A stretch of DNA of 64,000 nucleotides. Origin: Lysobacter sp. Root690 (GTDB taxonomy: Bacteria; Pseudomonadota; Gammaproteobacteria; Xanthomonadales; Xanthomonadaceae). The notes under the pieces were generated by a model, which was not told where the DNA came from, did no database searches, and worked only from the letters and a program-made list of their open reading frames with translations. The translations under genes were made by a program, and so were the position numbers. Shown here in pieces: positions 58,081-64,000 of the stretch; within the stretch, counting starts at the first letter, position 1, and every line of letters begins with the position of its first letter. Where the stretch lies: positions 494,445-558,444 of the forward strand of contig NZ_LMHM01000012.1 of NCBI RefSeq assembly GCF_001427785.1, given 5' to 3'.

Positions 58081-59613
58081 ATGAACAGCCCGAGCACCGG
58101 TAGTCGCATTGTGATCGGGACGCGCCGCACCCAGCTCGGCCCCTTGATCAAGAGCGGCGGCGCCGGCAGCGTGTATCTGCTGCCGGACGATCCCAATAGC
58201 GTCGCCAAGATCTACCACGCCCGTGTCGATCCGCCGAGCTACGCCGATCGCATCGAAGCCATGCTGCAGTTGCGCCCGCAATTGCCGGACCAGATCGAAG
58301 GCGACAAACGCTACGTGCAGATCGCCTGGCCCGACGCGACGGTACGCGACGATCGCGGCCGCTTCACCGGCTTCACGATGCCCGTATTGGACGTAAATGC
58401 GACCTCGGAACTGGAACAAGTCCTGCAGGAGCGCCAAGCGCGTGCGGCCGGTTTGCCGGTCGGGTTGGGTCGCAAGGTTACCTTGGCGGCGAATCTGGCG
58501 TCGGTGCTCGCAGCCTTGCATACGCAGCATCATTACGTGGTCGATCTCAAGCCGGTGAACCTGCGTTTCGATCGCGCCACGCTCTACATCGCCTTGCTCG
58601 ACTGCGACGGTTTCAGCATCCAGGGCCGCGGCCGACGCTTCCACGCACCGCAGTACACGCCCGATTATCTGGCGCCGGAATACCAGACCCGCTCCCTGGA
58701 CGAAACCGGCGAGGAAGCCCAGGACCGCTTCGCCCTGGCGGTGGTGATCTTTCAGCTGCTGAATTTCGGTATCCATCCGTACAGCGGCCGGCCCGCGCAC
58801 GACGGCGTGCCGACCGACGTGGCCAGCCGCATCCGCGGGCGCTGCTATGCCTACGGGCGCAGCGGCAATTCGTCGATGCTACCGAACCCGGTCAGCGCGC
58901 ACGCGATGATGCCGGTACGGTTGCGCGATCTGTTCGACCGCGCGTTCGGCGACGCGCCGGCGACGCGGCCGAGTGCGGGCGAATGGGGCAATGCGTTGAG
59001 CCTGTATGCGCGGCCTTCGCGCGGGCTGATCGTGGTGTGCGACAGAAATCGCGAACATCAGCATTACGTTGGACACAGCTGCGCTTCGTGCGCGCGCGAG
59101 GAGCTGCTGACGCGCGCTGCGCGTAACGCCAAGTCGCGACCGAAACCGCAGCCACCGGCCGATTGGATCGCGGCCTCGCGCACGGGCAGGCAGGCTTACC
59201 CGCCCAAGCCCGCTCAAATGCCCCCGTCCTTTGGCACGCCGCCGGCCGCATCGCCACAGGCCAGTCTGCCCACGCATATGCCGCGTTTGGCCAGCTTCGT
59301 GCCTGTGCTGATGTTGTTGATGGTACTGGCGCTGCCGGGGGCGATCGCAGTCATCGCTGCGAATATCGGCGGAGCTGACGTGAACTACTCTCCTGGCGGT
59401 AATTGTTCTTGGTTTACCCCAGACGGTAGATACGGTCCCACCCAGGCCTCGCCGCAACCATGCCGCCAGTGTCCATGCACGCGCGGGGAGATGGAAGAAT
59501 TCGTTCAATCGCGGGCTCAGACCGATATGCACGTGCTCCCTGCTATACGTGTATCGGCCGATGAAGCGGTTTTGGACCAGCGTCCGGCGGATGAAGATGG
59601 AATAGGGGGCTAA
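58081..59613 (+). CDS. Protein kinase-like protein with membrane anchor
   Basis: 510 residues. The kinase-like domain (residues 17-290) has a glycine-rich loop (IKSGGAGSVYLLPDD), Lys43 in VAKIYH, a catalytic loop VVDLKPVNLRFD (Asp155, Lys157, Asn160) and DCDGF at 174-178 in place of DFG. It closely resembles the YegI-like kinases that pair with a vWA protein and a PP2C phosphatase. A zinc-ribbon-like CASC follows near residue 335, then a Pro-rich linker and one hydrophobic segment (LMLLMVLALPGAIAVIAA) with a cysteine-rich end (CRQCPC). The usual partner genes are missing. It overlaps the convergent next gene by four bases. Confidence 0.8.
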   Translation: MNSPSTGSRIVIGTRRTQLGPLIKSGGAGSVYLLPDDPNSVAKIYHARVDPPSYADRIEAMLQLRPQLPDQIEGDKRYVQIAWPDATVRDDRGRFTGFTMPVLDVNATSELEQVLQERQARAAGLPVGLGRKVTLAANLASVLAALHTQHHYVVDLKPVNLRFDRATLYIALLDCDGFSIQGRGRRFHAPQYTPDYLAPEYQTRSLDETGEEAQDRFALAVVIFQLLNFGIHPYSGRPAHDGVPTDVASRIRGRCYAYGRSGNSSMLPNPVSAHAMMPVRLRDLFDRAFGDAPATRPSAGEWGNALSLYARPSRGLIVVCDRNREHQHYVGHSCASCAREELLTRAARNAKSRPKPQPPADWIAASRTGRQAYPPKPAQMPPSFGTPPAASPQASLPTHMPRLASFVPVLMLLMVLALPGAIAVIAANIGGADVNYSPGGNCSWFTPDGRYGPTQASPQPCRQCPCTRGEMEEFVQSRAQTDMHVLPAIRVSADEAVLDQRPADEDGIGG

Positions 59614-60350
59614 CTTGCGTCGCGAATAGTCGGTGATGCAGCGCGAACCCCATCGATCCACGGCAGTGCCAGAAATCCCCGATGTCCCGAAAAACACACG
59701 CCCCCGGCGCCGGCGTAATCTCCGCTGATATCTATCGTCGTCTCGGGCGACGGCCAGCCGCGCAGCGTCGCCACATTGGCGCAGCGATGACTCTTGCTCT
59801 TCTTCGACACCAGCGTCGCACAGCCCAGATGACGGGTGCGTACTACTTCGGCACAAACCGTCCGCGCGGTTTCGCGATCGAAGCGGACATCGATGATCTG
59901 GATGAGATTAAGCCCGGTGTGACCCAACCACAGCACGAGCGGAAGCCCGAACCAGATCGCAAGCGTCGCGATCATGGACCGCGACAGCAGCGGGACCAGG
60001 CCGAGCGACATGATCCAGACCAGCAAGGGAATCTGCAGGAGCACAATTTCGACGCGGGTGCCCAGCGCGGAAAAACCCCACACGCCGCCTCGTACCCCGG
60101 TCAGACCGCGCCCGAGTACCGCGCTGCCGATGGCGGTCAGCACCAGCACGATGAGCAGCGGAATCGCGATCCAGTACAGCGGGTCGCGTCCCTTCTTCGT
60201 AAAGAATTTCCTGTAGCGCCTGCGCAGCCGGTCTTTAATCCGGCGCGATCGCGCGGTGGACTCGGCGAAGCTACGCAGCACTTTGCATAGTTCCATCGGC
60301 GCTGCGGCATGAGCCATCGGCAACATTGCGGACAGAGATAGTGCAATCAA
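59610..60350 (-). CDS. Membrane protein of unknown function
   Basis: 246 residues from TTG at 60350; the ATG at 60296 would remove a signal-like segment (ALSLSAMLPMAHAAA). A basic region (RRIKDRLRRRYRKFFTKKG) precedes four hydrophobic segments (YWIAIPLLIVLVLTAIGSAV, VEIVLLQIPLLVWIMSLGLV, SMIATLAIWFGLPLVLWLG). The C-terminal 90 residues are soluble with several cysteines (CAEVVRTRHLGCATLVSKK). Not recognised. Preceded on its 5' side by a repeat. Confidence 0.6.
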   Translation of the reverse strand: MIALSLSAMLPMAHAAAPMELCKVLRSFAESTARSRRIKDRLRRRYRKFFTKKGRDPLYWIAIPLLIVLVLTAIGSAVLGRGLTGVRGGVWGFSALGTRVEIVLLQIPLLVWIMSLGLVPLLSRSMIATLAIWFGLPLVLWLGHTGLNLIQIIDVRFDRETARTVCAEVVRTRHLGCATLVSKKSKSHRCANVATLRGWPSPETTIDISGDYAGAGGVCFSGHRGFLALPWIDGVRAASPTIRDAS

Positions 60351-60392
60351 TGCTTGAGCATTCGTCTTGAATGTCAGTCGACTCCTGTGCCA

Positions 60393-60425
60393 AGTGAGCC
60401 GCGAAGCGGCTTCGGCTTCGGCTTC
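60393..60425 (-). repeat. Dispersed attC-like repeat with extra half-stem
   Basis: GTGAGCCGCGAAGCGGCTTC, then GGCTTCGGCTTCG: the GGCTTC unit is present three times, an expansion not seen in other copies. It stands between genes 59610-60350 and the broken duplicate at 60493. Confidence 0.6.
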
Positions 60426-60492
60426 GATGAAGTGTCATGCGATTGGCCCGAGCAATCTGCTCGCCGCAACGAAAACGAAGCCATTGCTCACT

Positions 60493-60693
60493 TACCGAAG
60501 TCCGCCCGTACTTGCCACCAAAAGCTCAAGCCTAATCCGCCGTGCCCAGCGGCGCTGCGATGACCCACGCCACAGTCTCATTCGGGATGCAGGTGAAAAC
60601 GAGCCAGCATAGCGCCGCTGTAACTGCAGTACCGACATAGAACCGCCATGACAGGAGCGCCTCTCCGATCTCAACGATATCCATGAGCGCCAT
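60493..60693 (-). pseudogene. Duplicated small membrane gene, truncated by a 1-base deletion
   Basis: This is the second copy of the gene at 28846-29052. The first 50 codons agree closely (MALMDIVEIGEALLSWRF, YVGTAVTAALCWLVF, ETVAWVIAAPLG), but one base is missing in the GC-run near 60541 and translation stops at TAG 60532-60534, removing the second membrane segment's end. Downstream bases still match the intact copy to about 60446. A six-base hairpin (CGAGCA, ATC, TGCTCG) follows at 60449-60463. Confidence 0.75.
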
Positions 60694-60708
60694 AGTTTTC
60701 TCTATCCT

Positions 60709-60760
60709 GCCGCCTAATGCCTGAATTAAGCCGAGCCGCGAAGCGGCTTCGGCCAGTCTC
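60709..60760 (-). repeat. attC-like site with near-complete right half
   Basis: Read on the minus strand: GGCCGAAGCCGCTTCGCGGC, TCGGCTTAATTCAGGC, ATTAGGC. Apart from the first base of the last heptamer this is the canonical right half of an attC site. It lies between the stop of gene 60763-61059 and the start of the next minus-strand gene. Confidence 0.75.
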
Positions 60761-60762
60761 AA

Positions 60763-61059
60763 TTATTCGCCCCGTCCGCGACGCGCGCTTCGCCATTCGA
60801 TGAATTTTTCCGGGGCGGGATCGCCTCCCAGGCCGAGATAGTAATGGATCCGCAGAGCCATGCCAGGGATGTCTTCATGGAAGAAGAAATCATCATCTTG
60901 CACGGGTACGCCAATGGACTTGCAATAGGCTGGGGTTGTGAACTTCAAGTAATAGCCCCGTACGAACGACTCGGCCTCTGTTTTGGAATAGCATTCGCCG
61001 AGGGCGGCAACTATCTTGTCGAGCAGTTGATTTGTTGCTTCGTCATCGGCTATTTGCAT
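60763..61059 (-). CDS. Small hypothetical protein, cassette
   Basis: 98 residues, no signal peptide. It is helical at the N-terminus (ATNQLLDKIVAALGECYSKT), then aromatic-rich (FVRGYYLKFTTPAYCKSIGV) and acidic (DDDFFFHEDIPGMALRIHYY), ending FIEWRSARRGRGE. attC-like sites stand at both ends, at the spacing expected for a cassette. It may be an immunity or adaptor protein; there is no evidence for either. Confidence 0.65.
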   Translation of the reverse strand: MQIADDEATNQLLDKIVAALGECYSKTEAESFVRGYYLKFTTPAYCKSIGVPVQDDDFFFHEDIPGMALRIHYYLGLGGDPAPEKFIEWRSARRGRGE

Positions 61060-61065
61060 TTCATT

Positions 61066-61115
61066 CCTAAAGGTTGAACTGAGTCGCGAAGCGGCTTCGG
61101 CTTGAATGAATTACT
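61066..61115 (-). repeat. attC-like site
   Basis: Read on the minus strand: GGCCAGTAATTCATTCAAGC, CGAAGCCGCTTCGCGACTCA, GTTCAACCTTTAGGA. The left half is close to consensus, and TTTAGGA stands at the place of the GTTAGGC core, 7 bases before the ATG of the next gene. Confidence 0.65.
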
Positions 61116-61155
61116 GGCCGGCGTTTCGGACGCTCGCGGTTCGCGCCGAGGTAGC

Positions 61156-62328
61156 TCAACTCGCGATATTTTCCCGCGCCGCGATTTTCTCGACGAGCGT
61201 ATCGATAGCCGCTTCCATGGCGTTGGCCGTCTGGTCGCCGCTCTGGTTGGTGATGATGAATATGCCAAGATCGTATTTAGGCACGATGTAGATGTAGCAC
61301 TGCGACCGCGGCACGCCGCCGTGATGCGCGTAATAAACACCCTTCAAGCGGTCGCCGGCGACGATGTTCCAGAAATAGCCGATGCTGAAGTCGGAATCGA
61401 ATTTGACCAAGGTTCGATGCGATTCCTTCACCACAGGGCCATTGGCCAACTGGAACTTCAGGTACTTCATCATGTCCGGGACGGTCGCCTTCACATTCCC
61501 GGATGCGCCCCAGGGCAGCTGCGGCATCGGCGTGGTCGGAATCGGGTTGTCGCTGTGGTAGCCGATCGCAAGCCGGTTCGCTTCGGCATCGCCGAGTCTG
61601 ATACGGATGTCCGTCATCGCCACCGAATCGCGGAAAAATTCGCGCAGAAGCGACTCGTAGTCGCGCTTGTAGACCGTTTCGAGGATATGCGCCGTCAGTT
61701 CTGTGCCGGAGCTGGAGTAGGCGTACTTCTTTCCGGGCATCCGCGGAATCTCGACAGCGTGCAGATCCTTGAAGAAATCCGCCTTGCCGTAGTGCGCGTA
61801 AACGACATTGAGCTCGCCGGGCGTGCGCCGGTCGGTGAAGTTGGCGAGTACCGTATTCGCGCGCTCGGGCAACATGTTCGGCAGGCCGCTGGTATGCGAC
61901 AGCACGTGGCGGATGCGGATGGGCTCACCCTTGTACTGCAGATTCGGATAGGGCTCGCTCAGATACTTCCGGACGTCGTCGTCGAGACTCAGTTTGCGTT
62001 CCAGGACGGCCTTGGCCATGAGGGTTCCGGCAAGGGTCTTGCTCAACGAGCCGATTTCGTAAAGGGTCGCGTCGGTCGGGGGATTCGGCTTCCCGGCATG
62101 CATATCGCCGCGATGGCGGATGATTTCCTTTCCTCGGTACACGACGCCGATCGAGGTTGAGTGAAGCAGAGGCTGCTTGATCAGGCCAGCGGCGACTTCA
62201 TCAATCTCGGTTCCCGGGTCTTTCACCGGGGTGTCCGCGCGCCTGCAGCCTGCGATCGAGAACGCTGCGGACAATATCAAGCAGCCTAGCCACAATCTGT
62301 TTCGAACCACCATCGAACTCGCTTGCAT
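61156..62328 (-). CDS. Serine hydrolase (class C beta-lactamase-like), lipoprotein
   Basis: 390 residues from the ATG at 62328. A lipoprotein signal (RLWLGCLILSAAFSIAGCRR) anchors it. Active-site motifs: SLSK (EIGSLSKTLAGTL, nucleophile serine and lysine), YSS (KYAYSSSGTEL) and HHGG. It contains HVLSHTSGLPNMLP, characteristic of the beta-lactamase/esterase group. It may hydrolyse esters, D-amino-acid peptides or, less likely, beta-lactams. It is a second member of the family seen at 2179-3384 but not a close paralogue. It reads with the cassette polarity and has an attC-like site 41 bases after its stop. Confidence 0.85.
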   Translation of the reverse strand: MQASSMVVRNRLWLGCLILSAAFSIAGCRRADTPVKDPGTEIDEVAAGLIKQPLLHSTSIGVVYRGKEIIRHRGDMHAGKPNPPTDATLYEIGSLSKTLAGTLMAKAVLERKLSLDDDVRKYLSEPYPNLQYKGEPIRIRHVLSHTSGLPNMLPERANTVLANFTDRRTPGELNVVYAHYGKADFFKDLHAVEIPRMPGKKYAYSSSGTELTAHILETVYKRDYESLLREFFRDSVAMTDIRIRLGDAEANRLAIGYHSDNPIPTTPMPQLPWGASGNVKATVPDMMKYLKFQLANGPVVKESHRTLVKFDSDFSIGYFWNIVAGDRLKGVYYAHHGGVPRSQCYIYIVPKYDLGIFIITNQSGDQTANAMEAAIDTLVEKIAARENIAS

Positions 62329-62695
62329 GCGTTGGCGCCGTGAGGGAGGCATGGAAAGGGCGCTCAATATAGCCGAGTGCCGGAAAGATGGCCGGACCGG
62401 GCGAGGTCTTCCCGGCACAGCTCTGCGTCCATGGCGACCTATTGGTACTCTGGTGACCGTCGGTAATGTCGCGCCGCTCGGCGAGCGTCAAGCGTCACTG
62501 CGCGACATCCGCTCGACCCCTTAGCATCTTCGTCATACCAGGCACGGGACCTAGCGCCATCTCCCCGCTTGGCGATATTCCTCCCGGTTCCTCTTCCTCA
62601 CGTGCTGGGTCCGATAGGCTCCAGGTATCTTGAAAGCGTGAGTGTGCCGACCAATGCGTTAGATACGTTGAGCTGCGAATCGGCTTCGGCTTGAA
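62329..62695. other. Gene-free interval
   Basis: 367 bases, no supported gene. The repeat copy at 62660-62700 is at its right end. Confidence 0.45.
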
Positions 62696-62700
62696 CTAAG
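62660..62700 (-). repeat. Dispersed attC-like repeat
   Basis: GTTGAGCTGCGAATCGGCTT then CGGCTTGAACTAAGG. It runs directly into the stop codon (TAG) of the decayed duplicate gene, just as the copy at 23089 does for the intact gene. Confidence 0.6.
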
Positions 62701-62979
62701 GGATAGATATCGCGTCCGGCACTACCAGCACGGACTCCACCGTGAAGCTGATCGTTGAATCCTCAATGGGCAAACAAGCGCAAATGGCATCAGAGAACTC
62801 ATCAAGGAGCGCGAGCCCGGTTGAGTCGTAGTCGTTGCATGCCTGCAAGAAGATGCGGCCGCCATTCCAGCGACAGCTCACTGCCAAGGCCGCTCAGCGA
62901 ACTCCGCTAAAATATCGCTAACTCCCGCTAGCGCAACTCGTTCGGAGACGCCGCCGCAGGAAACTACGATCTCAAACAT
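62696..62979 (-). pseudogene. Duplicated small hypothetical gene with a 7-base deletion
   Basis: Second copy of gene 23118-23408. Reading from the original start ATG at 62979, the first 30 codons agree, then seven bases (AGTCGAA in the plus-strand sense of the intact copy) are missing at about 62881 and the frame is lost. The remaining codons (NDYDSTGLALLDEFSDAICA and to the stop) match again in the right frame. A shortened product from TTG at 62887 is possible. Both flanks carry repeat copies. Confidence 0.75.
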
Positions 62980-62989
62980 ACGATGCTAA

Positions 62990-63025
62990 TGAGCCGAGCC
63001 GCGAAGCGGCTTCGGTTTGAATTGA
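62990..63025 (-). repeat. attC-like repeat between TIR gene and duplicate cassette
   Basis: Read on the minus strand: CTACAATCAATTCAAACCGA, AGCCGCTTCGCGGCTCGGCT. The left half begins 9 bases after the stop of the TIR gene. The right core has decayed (CATTAGCATCG). Confidence 0.65.
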
Positions 63026-63033
63026 TTGTAGAT

Positions 63034-63894
63034 CTAACGCCGATTCTGCAGGCGGACTCTTTGGAGAACGAAGCCAGCGACCTGATCGGCAGTGAACTGA
63101 TTCATGTCGATGTACCCATCCTGCGGAAAGATTCCCGGAATTGCCGCGTCATCTGACCGGATGAGCATGACGCTTTCATCCGCTTTGTTATTTATCACAG
63201 CGCGAATTGCTCGCCACTCAATTCCACACCACATTTTTCTCTCGTAGTCGGCAGACAGGAAGACGACGAGGAGATCTGAATTGTTTAGGTATACATTCTG
63301 TAGCAAGTTGTCGAGATTTGGTCTGGCCAGCTGGGCGACGAAATCGAAATCATAGAAGACCGCACCGGCAGGCAGTTGCGATTTAACCTGAGTCACTACT
63401 TGCAGGACGAACTCGCGAAGTTCCCCTGGAAACGAGAAGGCCACCTTGAATCTGATCTCTTCAACGCGGCCATCCGGACCTTTTGGGTTGACATAGTTAT
63501 CAGCAACAATCCCCGCTGCATGTAAAGTCGCAAATAGATTAGAGCCCTTAATTGCCCAGTGTGTTCGATACTGCTCTCCATTCTGGAGATTTATATCAAG
63601 TTCTTGGGCAAGTTGTTGTATTTTTTCAGCAGGGATGTCGCCAATCTGATCATCGAACTCGTATTCGATGAGGATTGCATTCGCTCTTTCGCGAAGATTT
63701 CTTATGTACCCGATCTTAGCGACGCCATCAAACCGCTCTTGCAGAAAGAGGCAGGGATAAGATTTAATTTTTTCAACAATTTCAAGTGTTAGCGCTTGAT
63801 GCTCTTCAGTAATTGAATCGTCGGTGTACTCAAGAAACCGTCCTTTTGAGTACTCGGTAGACGGCAGATCCCACGCTGTCGGATTTGACGTCAT
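63034..63894 (-). CDS. TIR-domain protein, putative defence effector in a cassette
   Basis: 286 residues from the ATG at 63894 (GTG at 63909 possible). The N-terminal 140 residues form an unknown domain (VEKIKSYPCLFLQERFDGVA, NAILIEYEFDDQIGDIP, YRTHWAIKGSNLFATL). The C-terminal 145 residues are a TIR domain: FKVAFSFPGELREFVLQVV, a YDFDF loop, LLQNVYLNNSDLLVVFLSAD, and WCGIEWRAIRAVI, whose Glu is in the position of the catalytic glutamate of NAD-cleaving TIR proteins. Bacterial TIR proteins of this layout often act in phage defence by destroying NAD. Base composition is clearly lower in GC than its surroundings. attC-like sites lie at both ends. Confidence 0.8.
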   Translation of the reverse strand: MTSNPTAWDLPSTEYSKGRFLEYTDDSITEEHQALTLEIVEKIKSYPCLFLQERFDGVAKIGYIRNLRERANAILIEYEFDDQIGDIPAEKIQQLAQELDINLQNGEQYRTHWAIKGSNLFATLHAAGIVADNYVNPKGPDGRVEEIRFKVAFSFPGELREFVLQVVTQVKSQLPAGAVFYDFDFVAQLARPNLDNLLQNVYLNNSDLLVVFLSADYERKMWCGIEWRAIRAVINNKADESVMLIRSDDAAIPGIFPQDGYIDMNQFTADQVAGFVLQRVRLQNRR

Positions 63895-63929
63895 CAATAG
63901 GTTGTACACGAAGATATCCCCATGCCAGG

Positions 63930-63950
63930 TCTAATGCCTGAAACAATCCG
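63930..63950 (-). repeat. Half attC-like site upstream of the TIR gene
   Basis: GGTCTAATGCCTGAAACAAT on the plus strand. Its minus-strand reading, TTTCAGGCATTAGAC, equals the right half and core (ATTAGAC) of an attC site. The palindromic stem beyond it is not seen, so the site may be broken. Confidence 0.5.
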
Positions 63951-64000
63951 CCGCTAACCGGCCTGTTGACCCGCTCACGCCTGCGGGATCTGCACGTACG

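Noticed and set aside
14860-63950. Repeats considered as plain rho-independent terminators or REP sequences
   Set aside because: The stem alone would allow this, but the constant orientation, the GCCTAAC/NTTAGGC-like ends in the best copies and the single-gene spacing fit attC-like sites better. The REP link remains open for the long form with the tail.
1-64000. Search for an integron integrase, transposases or prophage genes
   Set aside because: No tyrosine recombinase, DDE transposase or phage structural gene was seen in any frame, so no mobile-element gene is reported.
1-64000. tRNA or rRNA genes
   Set aside because: No cloverleaf with the usual TTC-loop pattern or rRNA-like stretch was noticed by eye. 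A covariance search was not possible here.

Overview
The window is high-GC DNA that looks like a Xanthomonadaceae chromosome, most likely Lysobacter or a close relative. The reasons are the codon and GC pattern, an H-NS-type protein with the family's YRDP...GRGRMP core, many small secreted proteins, and a scattered GC-rich palindromic repeat. The assignment is inference from composition and gene types. I saw no rRNA, tRNA, CRISPR array, intact insertion sequence or integrase gene.

Layout. 0-5.4 kb: the end of a siderophore-interacting reductase gene, an MFS exporter, a secreted cysteine-rich peptide, a serine hydrolase divergent from a MarR regulator with a palindromic operator between them, and a TraB/Tiki-like secreted protein. 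5.4-11.6 kb: a minus-strand pair made of a 1388-residue modular lipoprotein (chitin-binding-like module, PQQ/sorbosone-dehydrogenase-type propeller, cytochrome c motif, DUF1587/1595/1592/1588/1585 chain) and its usual partner, a DUF1552 protein with a Tat signal. 11.6-19.2 kb: a decayed gene, H-NS, a DUF4844-like protein, membrane and secreted hypotheticals, and a 532-residue helical protein. 19.2-21.5 kb: a heme oxygenase-bacteriophytochrome operon; the phytochrome ends after its PHY domain with no recognisable output domain. 21.6-29.7 kb: small hypothetical genes between copies of the repeat. 29.8-33.5 kb: AraC/short-chain dehydrogenase and LysR/DoxX-like genes. 33.6-37.3 kb: a propeller-type sensor kinase and its LuxR-class response regulator. 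37.4-50 kb: a stress and redox block (alpha/beta hydrolases, cupin, AhpD-like protein, two NmrA-type proteins, Ohr, an orphan cytochrome b, ETF-ubiquinone oxidoreductase, glutathione S-transferase, bestrophin). 50-64 kb: more small cassette-like genes, an AraC/DUF2306 pair, a kinase-like protein, a second serine hydrolase, decayed H-NS and ACR3 copies, and a TIR-domain protein.

The most interesting feature is the repeat. At least 20 copies lie between 15.5 and 63.0 kb, essentially all in one orientation. The best copies read, on the minus strand, as integron attC recombination sites: a GCCTAAC-type core, an imperfect AAGCCGAAGCCGC/GCGGCTCGGCTT stem, then TTAATTCAGGC and an NTTAGGC core. Single small genes sit between copies, nearly all of them on the minus strand in gene-then-site polarity. 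In one case the gene's stop codon lies inside the core. Two cassette-like genes occur twice, about 40 kb and 32 kb apart, with the second copy frameshifted each time. This fits an old, integrase-less or distant chromosomal integron cassette array, partly decayed and mixed with ordinary genes. The cassette at the right end encodes a TIR-domain protein, a plausible phage-defence effector. A longer version of the repeat carries a GTCCACTCTGACCCCTGTT-like tail.
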